From positions 21,139,251 through 21,203,250 of the forward strand of contig CM076847.1 of assembly GCA_039519185.1 (NCBI GenBank): a stretch of 64,000 nucleotides of DNA, written 5' to 3'. A model generated the notes under the pieces. The model made no database searches. It worked only from the letters and a program-made list of their open reading frames with translations, and was not told where the DNA came from. The translations under genes were made by a program, and so were the position numbers. Origin of the DNA: Astragalus membranaceus (taxonomy: Eukaryota; Streptophyta; Magnoliopsida; Fabales; Fabaceae). How positions within the stretch are numbered: the stretch's first letter is position 1; each line of letters opens with the position of its first letter. This document shows positions 11,046 through 20,559 of the stretch, in pieces.

Positions 11046-11880
11046 GTGAAGAAGCCACCTAGGCAGGAAGGTGAGGCCAAAGAAGAAAAAGATGGCCCTA
11101 AGAGGAAGGGCAAAGCTAAGGAAGAAAAAGAAGAGAAGTCGGAGGAAGAGCAGGATTTTCGGAAGTCTAAAGGACGACCCGTAATGATGGTCATCTCGGG
11201 AGGCTACCCCACTGAAGCATCCAGGAAAACCATGAAGAGAAACTGGAAAGAAATCATGAGTGTAGCTTTCACCCGGCTCCCTCAGACTTACCGAGCCGAC
11301 CTCCTTTGGCATTTGGCGATCAGGACTTGCTGGATGGGAGACCTAATAAGCATGTGCCACTATTGATCACAGCTGTGATGGCCAATGCTGAGATAAGGAG
11401 TTCGGCCGACATCATCTTTGTCGATCTCCTTAGAAGGATGGAGATTTCTGAGGAGGACCTTACCCCATATAGAGGGTCGGACCTTTCTGGGTTCAACGGC
11501 TTGCGAACCTAGCCACTTGGTTATTTGGAGATGATGGTCACTTATGGAGAAGAACCAATGGTTAGAACAGTTAAAACCAAATTCCTTGTTTTGCCTTGTC
11601 CATCAATCTACAACTGCATAATTGGAAGGCCGACTCTAGGAAGACTTGGAGCTGTAACCTCCACGGTCCACTTGAAGATGAAGTTTTATTCTCTCTACAA
11701 CCAAATCATTACCCTCAACGCCGACTTGGAGTCCGCTGAGAGGTTCTTTTATCTGCACATGAAGGCGGACAAGAAGGCTATGGAGGAGGGGGATCCCCAC
11801 CAAAGAATTTTCGAAAGACTCGAAGAAGAAAGGAAACGGCAAGGATGTCGATGTCAACATAATGGATCTGGATGCTAGGT
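11046..11880 (+). pseudogene. Element C gag-pro linker and aspartic protease remnant
   Basis: A Lys/Glu-rich linker (11046-11160) leads to GRPVMMVISGGYPTEASRK, the segment that precedes protease in this lineage. The protease region is in two frames: ANAEIRSSADIIFVDLLRRM (11380-11440), then SIYNCIIGRPTLGRLGAVTS (11600-11660), which matches the usual flap and ILGRPWL region. Between AEIR and SSADII the expected catalytic Asp-x-Gly loop is missing, consistent with a deletion of roughly 15-20 bp. The enzyme would process the Gag-Pol polyprotein; it is inactive here. Confidence 0.75.
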
Positions 11881-13214
11881 ATGATCCGGACAGCTTAGAA
11901 GAGGAGAATGACGACGATCTGACCCGAGAGCTGAAAAGGAGGATCAGACGACCTAAACCTGATGGGGAGTTTGTTGAAATCAAGCTGGGGGACGACCCGA
12001 CTAAAACCGTCAAGATCGGGTCCGATCTATCTGAAGAAGGGAAGGCTGAACCCGCACAGTGTCTGAAAGCCCATACTGACCTTTTTGGGTCGCCTAGCGC
12101 AAAATGGCTCAGAGTGGAGAAAAACGGCCGCTGCTGCTAAAGCTGTAGAGGATTTAATTAATGCAAACTTTGTAACGAAAGTCAAGTATACCACTTGGCT
12201 CTCCAATCCTGTACTCGTTAAGAAAAGTAATGGAAAATGGCGCTTGTGCATTGATTATACCGATCTTAATAAGGCCTGTCCAAAGGACGCCTTCCCTGTT
12301 CCCAGCATTGATCGCCTAGTCGATAATGCTTCAGGTTTACGTTTATTGTCTTTTGTGGACGCCTACTCCGGTTACAATCGAATTCCGATGTTCCCTCCCG
12401 ACCAGGAGAAAACCGCCTTCATGATTGACCGCGGGAGTTTTTGTTACCAGGTTATGCCAATCGGATTAAAAAAATGCCGGAGCTACATATCAAAGGATGA
12501 TGAATAAAGTTTTGGCTTAATTTTAGTATTGGTACCCCTATTTTCACCAACTCTTGATTTTGGTCCCCCAAGGTTTTTTTTCACGATTTTAATCCTCCTA
12601 TTTTCCAAATTTGTAAAATCATAGTCCCCCTTTAATCTGGTCAAAATTGGTGCTGAGCAGTCAGTCTCTTATCCTACGTGGCGTGACACGCAGGCATGCC
12701 TAGTTGGCATTTAAATTAAAATTTCTTATTTTTTAATTTAAATGCCAACTAGGCATGCTTGCGTGTCACGCCACATAGGATAAATGTCTGACAGCTCAAC
12801 GCCAATTTTGACTAGATTAAACGGGGACTATGATTTTACAAATTGAGAATAGGGGGACTAAAATCGTGAAAAAAAACTTGAGGACCAAAATCGTTAGTTG
12901 GTGAAAATAAGGGCACCAAAACTGTAATTAAGCCTAAAGTTTTTTGAAAGCATATCGGATGTATCGTAGAAGTTTATCTAGACGACATGATTGCGAAAAG
13001 TAAAGGGGAGAGTCTCCACGTGGCAAACCTTAAGGAAATTTTTGCAGAGGTTCGGAAGAATAACATGAGATTAAACCCGAAAAAATGCACTTTTGGCGTC
13101 CGAGCTGGAAAGTTCCTCGAATTCTACCGTTCGGAGAGGGGCATCGAGGCCAACCCTGATAAGTGTCGGGCTGTGACCGAGATGCGCACATCGACTACCA
13201 AGAAAGAAGTTTAG
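11880..13214 (+). pseudogene. Element C reverse transcriptase (split by MITE)
   Basis: An acidic lead-in (11880-12060) reaches the RT fingers/palm: KKSNGKWRLCIDYTDLNKAC (12220), FPVPSIDRLVD, then the palm motif LSFVDAYSGYNRIPM (12350) holding the first catalytic Asp. After the MITE at 12514-12934 the gene continues with VYLDDMIAKSKGES (12970-13010), the YxDD catalytic box, and the RGIEANPDKCRAV thumb (13140). Removing the MITE and one 9-bp TSD copy restores homologous sequence up to a 1-bp frameshift near 12950. It would copy element RNA into cDNA; it is disabled by frameshifts. Confidence 0.88.
12514..12934. mobile_element. Foldback MITE 1, Mutator-like (9-bp TSD)
   Basis: A 421-bp element with long inverted arms: GGCTTAATTTTAG and GGTACCCCTATTTTC at the left; matching complements ending AATTAAGCC at the right. 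A near-palindromic centre lies around 12690-12760 (TGCCTAGTTGGCATTTAAAT mirrored). The flanks are perfect 9-bp direct repeats TAAAGTTTT at 12505-12513 and 12935-12943, the size made by Mutator-superfamily transposases. It has no coding capacity. Confidence 0.9.
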
Positions 13215-13229
13215 AAACATAACGGCATG

Positions 13230-13850
13230 ATCGCCGCCCTATCTCGTTTCATTTCAAACGCTGCCTTCAAATCACTTCCATTATTCAAGTTAGTTAAGAA
13301 GGAAGTGAAATTTGAGTGGACCACGGAGCGGGATGAGGCCCTCGCCCATCTCAAAAAGGTTCTATCTGAACCGTCGATCCTAACTCGACCCAACCAGGGT
13401 GAAACTCTATACTTATACTTGGAAATCTCGGAAGAAGCGTTAGGTGCCGCTTTGGTCCGTGAGACTGAGGATGGTCAAAGTCCGGTATATTTTGTTAGCA
13501 AATCGCTACAAGGACCGGAGAACCGGTACCAGAAAATTGAGAAAACTGCCCTTGCTTTGATTATTGCGACACGTCGCCTCCGACCTTACTTTGTTGCTCA
13601 TCAGGTTGTGGTACGGACAAACCATCTTATTCGCCAAATCCTACACCGACGCGATCTAACCGGTAGAAGGATTAAATGGGCAGTTGAGATCTCCGAGTTC
13701 GGAATCAAGTACGAATCTAGGACGACAATGGATCTTACACGTAGACGAATCTTCAAATCCAAAAGGAAGCGGGGCCGGTTTGATGTTAGAAAGTCCGCTC
13801 GGTGTCGTAATCGAGGTATCCTTCACCTTCTGATTTTCGACTTCGAATAA
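13230..13850 (+). pseudogene. Element C RNase H (RT-associated)
   Basis: The frame opens MIAALSRFISNAAFKSLPLF, the RT connection, then FEWTTERDEALAHLKKVL and LYLYLEISEEALGAALVRE, where the usual first Asp (LYLAVSD-type) is Glu/Ser-like. It continues with QSPVYFVSKSLQGPENRYQK and KTALALIIATRRLRPYF (the E-containing helix), then VVRTNHLIRQIL. The domain removes RNA from RNA/DNA hybrids during reverse transcription. From about 13700 (TTMDLTRRRIF) the frame diverges from the family, so a frameshift or deletion is likely at the junction with the second RNase H. Confidence 0.85.
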
Positions 13851-14102
13851 CCAGGCAGAGTACGAGGCATGCATTGAAGGGCTCCGGCTAGCCCTGGATC
13901 TCCGAGTTAATCGAGTCTGCCTGAATACCGATTCTTTGCTGGTGGTCTTGCAGATCGAGAAACAATATGAGACCAAGGATCCGACTTTTCAGAAATACTT
14001 GACTCAGGTTTGGGAATTGTTAGCTCGGTTCGAGTTAGCAGAGGTTAAGTTGAAATTCGCCAGCACCAAAATCTAGGAAACCACCGTTCTATTATCCAGG
14101 AA
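13850..14102 (+). pseudogene. Element C second (archaeal-type) RNase H remnant
   Basis: After NNQAEYEACIEGLRLALDLR comes VCLNTDSLLVVLQIEKQYET and ARFELAEVKLKFASTKI, followed by a stop at about 14073. The NNxAEYEA and SDS/TDS-LVV motifs mark the additional RNase H domain characteristic of Tat-like elements. The segment carrying the first catalytic Asp (FDGS-type) is not visible upstream, so this copy is incomplete. The domain is believed to be a late acquisition that complements the degenerate first RNase H. Confidence 0.8.
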
Positions 14103-15146
14103 ATGCTCAATAAACCCAGTGTTTGCCCTGACCCGGAGCTCACTTCATCTATATGTGTAGTTGAGGAAAGCAAAGGCTGGATTGCACCAATCATGAAATA
14201 CATTGAGTCGGGGGACGAGCCTTCGGACACTCGTGAAGCTAAACTGATCAGGAGGAAGGCGTCGTCCTTCTCCATGATTGATGGGACCCTCTATAGGAGG
14301 AGCCTCTCTTCGCCATTGCTGAAATGCATCAAAGGAGAAGAAGCAGATTATGTCCTCGCTGAAATTCACGAAGGAATTTGTTGACAACATCTCAGAGGTA
14401 GGTCGCTGGCCCGGAAAGCTTTAAGGGCGGGTTATTTCCAGCCGACCATGGAAACCGATGCTAGGAACTATGTGAAGAAGTGGCGGAAATGTCAGACCCA
14501 TGCCAACGTCCATGTGGCCCCCCTACCGAGCTTACCGGCCTCACCTCCTCATGGCCCTTTGCATGGTGGGGGGTCGATTTCTTGGGGCCTTTCCCCACTG
14601 CCCCGGGCTAGGTCAAACACCTGATAGTAGCTATGGATTACTTTACAAAATGGATCGAAGCTGAACCATTAACCATTATCAATGCAAAAAACTGCATGAA
14701 GTTTTTCAAGAAACACATCAGGATCAGGTTTGGGATCCCCGAAGTAGATGTAACTGATAACGGAACCCAGTTTGCTGACAAAGGCTTCAGGAAGCTCATG
14801 GCAGGTCTTAAGATTAAACACTGTTTCTCCTCGGTAGAGCACCCCCAACACCAACGGACAGGCTAAGGCGGCCAACAAGGTAATCCCCAATGGACTGAAG
14901 AAACGACTGGGCGATGCCAAAGGGAATTGGGTTGAAGAACTGCCTTATGTCTTGTGGGTTTACAGAACCACCCCTTAGAGCTCTACGGGGGAAACACCTT
15001 TCAGACTCTCCTATGGGAGCGAAGCGGTTATTCCGATTGAAGTCGGAGAACTAAATTGGAGAACAACCAATCCTAAGTCACCAGAAGACAACAACCAAGC
15101 CTTGAGGGAAAAGCTCAACCTGGTGGAGGAGATCCGAGGAAGAGCC
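14103..15146 (+). pseudogene. Element C integrase, N-terminal zinc finger and catalytic core
   Basis: The HHCC region is recognisable: LAEIHEGIC (14350), a stop, then HLRGRSLARKALRAGYFQPT and a cysteine pair partly lost (KCQTHANVH; the first Cys of CxxC is missing). The DDE core gives VDFLGPFPT in another frame (14573), MDYFTKWIEAEPL (14633) and VTDNGTQFADKGF (14750) with the second Asp. The QAEAANKVI stretch with the Glu is frameshifted (14860). The reading then continues through YRTTP and ETPFRLSYGSEAVIPIE to EEIRGRA, where element B is inserted. The enzyme would splice element cDNA into host DNA. Confidence 0.88.
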
Positions 15147-16084
15147 TGTAACACCCATTTCTACCCGGTAAAAATATAAGTAAAATCAGAGTTTTCACAA
15201 ACAAACGGTTGCTACATTTATTAACTTAAAAACCATAAACAGACATAAATAAGTCTTTTCTGAAAATCGGATACATAACACCCTAACTCGGATGAACCGG
15301 CAAAACAACATTTTAAAATAGTCAAACTTCTTTTAACTACGCAGCGGAAATTCAAATGGTTCAACTAAACAATCGTGGCAACTATGCAAGATTCATAACT
15401 CAAAATCCAACAGTAAACAACTTAAATAACATAAATAAAAGTTCATCCCCCCGAGTGCTACGTATCAGAGCGACGACACCGACCCGAACTAATGAAGGTA
15501 CAACGGCATTCATTCGAGGTTACCTGCACGTTACCAACATCGGGGTAACATTCAAACAGAGGGGGTGAGATATCGAACTATATAATGAATCATATGAAAG
15601 ACAATATATATCAGGTCAGGACATCAAATCATCATTTCACAGCAGTCACTATCATCATATCACAACGGTCAAGTCATTACGTCACAACAGTCAAAATCAT
15701 TTCAATCGCATAAATATGCAACATGAATGCAGAATGTGACTCGACTGAGGGCCACCGCCCTATAATGCATGTGGTACCATAATCCAGCCAATAAATAGAG
15801 GCTTCCAACTAAAATCCATGCCAATAGAGGCAATCCAACGTGTGGAGACTAGCTCCGGGGCCACCGCTCCATATGCAAATGCTATGCATACGACACAACG
15901 GTGAATGCACAGGCAATCAATAGCTATATATTACCACAACAACATCATAATTCCCAACATTGGCCATAGGCCTGCAATGTAAAATCCATGCCAATAAATA
16001 GAGGCAATCCAATTGGATTAACATCATCAACTAACAACATCTGAACCAACAATTCAGCCACAACAATGGGCGCTAAGGCGCCAA

Positions 16085-16375
16085 CAAGCAACAGCAACAA
16101 CCATAGGCGCTAAGGCGCCAACATGCAACAACAACAAACAGGAATAGCAACACAGCAACAACAGCAACAACGACAATAGCAACAATAGCAACAACGGCAA
16201 CAGCAACCGTAACACTGCAACAGCAGCAGCAACAACACCAACAGCAACACAGCAACAGCAGCACAACAACAACAGCACAGCAACAGCAACACAGCAACAG
16301 CAGCACAGCAACAGCAACACAGCAACACAGCAACAACAGCACAACAACAGCAGCACAGCAACAGCAGCACATTAA
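16085..16375 (-). repeat. GCTGTT/GCTGCT microsatellite-like tract in B LTR
   Basis: On the plus strand it reads as interspersed CAACAGCAACAGCAGCAA units over nearly 300 bp; in LTR orientation it is TTGCTGTTGCTGCTG. It occupies the same position (inside the predicted LTR intron) as the GCTGTT tracts of G and F. The Cys/Leu/Val-rich minus ORFs here (16054-16372) are frame shadows of the repeat. Confidence 0.85.
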
Positions 16376-16680
16376 CTAGGGTGTGGCGCCTAGGGACAGG
16401 GCGCCAACACCAGCAACACAGAAATAGGGTGTGGCGCCTAAGGACAGGGAGCCAACACCAGCAACAATAAAATAGAGCATGGCGCCTAGGGATAGGGCGC
16501 CATCATCCGCAAGCAACAAAACACCAAGCACAGGGCGCCTAGGGCGCCAGTTTCAGCAAGCAACACACCGTCAGGCACAGGGCACCTAGGGCGCCAGCTT
16601 CAGCAACAACAACAGGGACTGGGCGCCTAGGGCGCCAATTTCAGCAACAGGGCGCCTAGGGCTCCCTTGATCATAGCAAA
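16376..16680. repeat. Palindromic GGCGCC-TAG array in B LTR
   Basis: About ten copies of GGGCGCCTAGGGCGCCA-like units, each containing the palindromes GGCGCC and CCTAGG, are spaced 20-60 bp apart. A comparable array occurs in solo LTR H (19550-19735). Both lie inside the predicted LTR intron. The function is unknown. Confidence 0.75.
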
Positions 16681-17224
16681 TCGTTTTCCATATGAACATG
16701 GCAAGGCACAAATATAATTCTAGGGCTAACAACATAGAACACCGATCACACAAACATAATTATTCAACAAGGCATTCAATACATATATGATCATACATAT
16801 GACAATCATCAAACCCTAACCCCCACATAAAGTAATTCATATATCCCATTATAAGGCTTGAATCCCACCCTTACCTTAGCCTTAGAAGATCACCAAACCC
16901 TAGGGAGAACCTTCCTCGTTCACAACTTTTCTTAAGACAATGAAGCCGCCACCAATATTTATTAAGGAAAATATTAGGAAAACCTTTTTTGGAAAGCGAT
17001 TGGTCTTGCAAAACTAGAGAATAGGGTTCGGGGGTCGGTTACGCGCAGGGAAGGTGTTAGCACCCCACACGTCCTCTCTACTGAGAGGGAACCTTTAATT
17101 AAATGTGTGGTTTTAAATGTTGATTTGAAAAATATCTAATTTGCCTCTTTATTTCTTATTGAAAAATCTTAATGAAAATCTTTATTTATTATGAAAAAGG
17201 GGGAAAAAGGGTTTTTAGAAAAAG

Positions 17225-17882
17225 TGCTTGACGGGACATGGCCCGCTCCTACGTATCTCCCGGTGCGATGGAGAATTCAAAGCTACGTAGTTCTTGTGTA
17301 GGAAAATGTTTGTGTGTTTGGTGTTTTTTAATATAGGGGTTTTAGGATTGTGTGATCTGTGTTGAAGGACCACTGGGGGTCTGAAGGGCCGCTGGGGGCT
17401 GAAGGAGCGCTGGGGCTCTGAAGGACCACATTTCACTTATCCTAAAACAATGATTAACCCGGCCGTACGACCGACTTAATCCCCTACTTTGAAAATAAGA
17501 TTTTTGATTTTTGAAAGAGATGTGTTTGTATTTTTTTATTTAGAAATTATTTGTTTTTGCGCTTGACAGGGGCGTGGCCCTGCTCCTACGTATCTCCGGG
17601 TGGAGAATCAAAGGCGACGTAGTTCTAGGTTCTTTTGAAAATAATTGTTGAAAACTTATTGTGAAAATGATTTTTATTTGTTATGCTTGACGGGATGTGA
17701 CCCGCTCCTACGTATCTCCTGGTGCGATGGAGAATTCAAAGCTACGTAGTTCTTCTTCTTTTGAAAATAATTGTTGAAAACTTATTGTGAAAATGATTTT
17801 AATTTGTTATGCTTGACGGGATGTGACCCGCTCCTACGTATCTCCTGGTGCGATGGAGAATTCAAAGCTACGTAGTTCTTCT
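17225..17882 (+). repeat. Four ACGTA hairpin modules in A 5' LTR
   Basis: Each module reads GCTTGACGGG...CCCGCTCCTACGTATCTCC, a short loop, then GGAGAATTCAAAGC and TACGTAGTTCT. CTACGTA pairs with TACGTAG and TCTCC with GGAGA, giving an imperfect hairpin. Modules are near 17225, 17560, 17682 and 17811; the last two are nearly identical and 129 bp apart. Copies recur at 29364-30022 in the other LTR, once in A's interior (27843-27920), and once per LTR in E. Confidence 0.8.
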
Positions 17883-17949
17883 GTTTTTCTAGAAAAAGAT
17901 TTTAATTATTTTATTATTTATTTATTTTTTATCTTGTTTAATTGTGAAA

Positions 17950-18205
17950 ATTAGGCATTTATGATGGTCAATTGAGCAAAGGCTCCAAGTGATCACCACT
18001 AATACCTCATTGTTAATAATCATGCAAGCAAAGGCTTCACAAGACTATTTAACAAAGTTTTTAACTTAGTGAACTTTTTAGGAAAATTCAGGCATTCATG
18101 GTGATCAATTGAGCAAAGGCTCCAAGTGATCACCACTAGTACCTCGTTGCTAATAATCATGCAAGCAAAGGCTTCACAAGATTATTAACAAAGTTTTTGA
18201 TTTAT
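17950..18205 (+). repeat. Tandem repeat, two units of about 138 bp
   Basis: Each unit contains GGCATTTATGATGGTCAATT or GGCATTCATGGTGATCAATT, GAGCAAAGGCTCC, AAGTGATCACCACTA, and CATGCAAGCAAAGGCTTCAC. The second copy starts about 138 bp after the first. Both units are retained in A's 3' LTR (30095-30330). Confidence 0.8.
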
Positions 18206-18778
18206 GAGAAATTATTTTGTCTTGAAGAGGATTAAATTAAATTAAAAAAACGAGAAAGGGGGTGAAATGGTAAAATAGGGTGTTATTAGAAGGGGGCTGT
18301 ATAATTAAATAGAGGGGGTGCGAATAATGTAACACCCCGAAATTAATTAAATAGTTATTTAGTATTTAGTTAATTAAATTAAATAGGAGTTGGTGATAGA
18401 AATAATAATAATAATAATAATGATGATAATAATAATAATAATATTGGGTGGTTTTAATTATTTAGAGGGTGGTGATATTTAATTATTCGAATGGGCTTAA
18501 GTGGATGGAGGCCCGTGATCCAGGCCCAGGGTTGGCTTAGGCGTATGTGACTAGGGGTTGGGGGAGAGGCGCATCACTTGAGAAAAAAAAAGAGAGAAGG
18601 GGCGTGAGAAAGAAAGAAAGAAAACGCAAAAGGAGAGAAAGAAAGAGAAGAAAAATAGCGCAAGGGAGAGAAGAAAGAAGAGGAGAGGGGTGCGACTTCC
18701 ATAGGAGAGGAGAGGAGCTCGGTTGCTGTGGTTACTCGGTGTGCTCGTGGAGGGATCTCTATCTTCGGTGAAACTAAG

Positions 18779-20559
18779 GTAAGGGTGGGTCTTGCCTTAT
18801 AATAGGGATCATAATGGGATGTATGTAGGGGTTAGGATCTATGTCGTTTTTGTATTGATTTTGATATTGATGAGTTGTATGTATGTATTGATCACTATAT
18901 GACTTGTTGATATTTTGCGAATTGTTCATATAAGTGATGAATTTAGGATTGCGTGCCAAGTGCTCGAATGAATGTATAATTGATGTTGTTCTTGTGCATA
19001 ATATGTAAATTGACGTTTTTGGTGTGATTGGTGTGCGAGTTGATTGTACTATGTTGCTCAAAAATTTAATTGTTGTGTTATAGGCGCATAAGGCACCATT
19101 GTAGTATTTTTAGTGTTGCTGGAAATTGTTGTCTAGGTGCGGAATTAGGCGCTCTTGAGTGGGGTGCCCCGCGCCAAGTATTGACGTTGTCAGACTTTTG
19201 GTCATGGAAGTAGGCGCCCTTGTGCTAGGCGCCCCGTGCCACATTATTGTGTATTGGCTAAGTGTATTTTGTGTTGTGTTGGTGTGCCATATGCTAAGTG
19301 CATCTTATGATATGTTTGTGTGCCAAGTGCCAAGTTAGTGTGTGTGTTGGTGATGCTTGGTGTGGGTGGGTGTATAGGCGCAATGGTGATGGTGATGATA
19401 GTTGTCAATATGGTTTTGGTGTTTTCGAATAAAATTGACTTTTGGGTGAGTGAGGATTTTAGATGGTGGAAAAGAAATATAATTTTGATGTTTTAAAATT
19501 GAGAAGAAATGATGTTTGGGCTGAATTTATATAAAAATCTGGTTTTGACAGTGTGCTGGGCGCCAGGTGCCTGTGCTGGGCGCCAAGGCGCTGTGTGTGT
19601 GTGCTGGGCAAGTGTGGCGCGCGCCTGGGCGCTGGGCGCCTGTTGTGCGCGCGGGGCGTGCGTGTGTTGCGCGCTGGGCGCCAGTGTGCGCGTTGCCTGG
19701 GCGCTGGGCGCCTAAGGCGCCAGTTTCCAGCAGCGTTGCCTAATTTTTCCTAAATTTGTTTTGAACGTAACTTTTGACTCGGGTATCCGTTTTAGGTGTT
19801 TCAAAGTGCGTTACGACGCTTATTTAAATGTCTATCTGTTTGTCCAGGCCAAAACCAAAACTTAATATTTTTCCCCGGTCGTTTTCTGAAAGTTCCAAGT
19901 GACTGTGTATTAGCTGTTGTCTGGTTTGGAAATTGCTACTATTCCTTTTAAATAAATTGTTGGGGGTTCTTCCTAAGACTAAGGTGCTGTTTCCTTGTAA
20001 TTTTAAATGGTGTTGTCACGGTGAAAATAATGTGCTGTGTAATAGTGTGGTATGCAAATATATATATATATATATGGTGTATATTATTATTGGTGAATGG
20101 GGCCTGTAATCCTCTTTTGATGTGTTGGTGAATATGCTATGTCATTATTTATTTGGTGATTTCTGGTGTGTGGTGCATGGTCATGGTGTCGCATAATCAT
20201 ATGTATGATTTTGGTGAATAGGCTTCGGCCTCGGGCTTCGGCCTTGTTATAAATTTTGGTGAATGCCCTCAAGGCTCATTTTTGGTGAATGGATCCACAT
20301 GCATATGCCCAGTGGAGTTTTGGGTTGCGTCTCATACATTAAACATACAGTTGGTGAGTGTTTGGTGATTATTTATTTGGTGATTACTTGGTGAATATTT
20401 ATTTGGTGATTGTTTGGTGAATTTTTAGTTGGTGCTGAACTGGTGATTAAAATGAATATTGCTGTGTTTTGATGTAGTCCTGTATCTGTATATACTACTC
20501 CTTATGCACTTTATTATAGGGTTTGAGACTCACCCCTTTTGTTGATTTTTACCTTACAG
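18779..20559 (+). other. Predicted intron inside solo LTR H (1781 bp)
   Basis: The donor is AACTAAG/GTAAGGGTG and the acceptor TACCTTACAG/GTAACCGTACTTGAAGG. The acceptor-side exon motif GTAACCGT.CTTGAAGG corresponds to GTGACGGTGACTGAAGG in G and GTAACCGCGAGTGAAGG in F. Confidence 0.55.
19545..19735 (+). repeat. GCGCTGGGCGCC array in solo LTR H
   Basis: A GC-rich run of overlapping CTGGGCGCC, GGCGCTG and GTGCGCG units in an otherwise AT-rich LTR. Two alanine/cysteine-rich overlapping ORFs here are repeat shadows. It is the counterpart of the GGCGCC array in B's LTR. Confidence 0.75.

Larger units (their letters stand above)
15147..16901 (-). repeat. Element B 3' LTR, distal part
   Basis: On the minus strand this part ends TGTTACA (complement of TGTAACACCC at 15147). 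It includes the CTGATACGTAGCACTCGG block (15455-15475), a predicted splice acceptor (minus, 15525), non-coding GCATAT-type repeats, a GTTGCTGTTGCTG tract and a GGCGCC array. A predicted donor on the minus strand is at 16874 (GGCTAAG/GTAAGGG). The LTR is broken at 16901 by element A and continues at 32652-32972; total length is about 2.08 kb. Confidence 0.85.

Noticed and set aside
16054..16372. Three overlapping Cys/Leu/Val-rich ORFs of 86-100 residues
   Set aside because: They are the frames of a CAACAGCAACAGC microsatellite; every frame is open because the repeat lacks stop codons.
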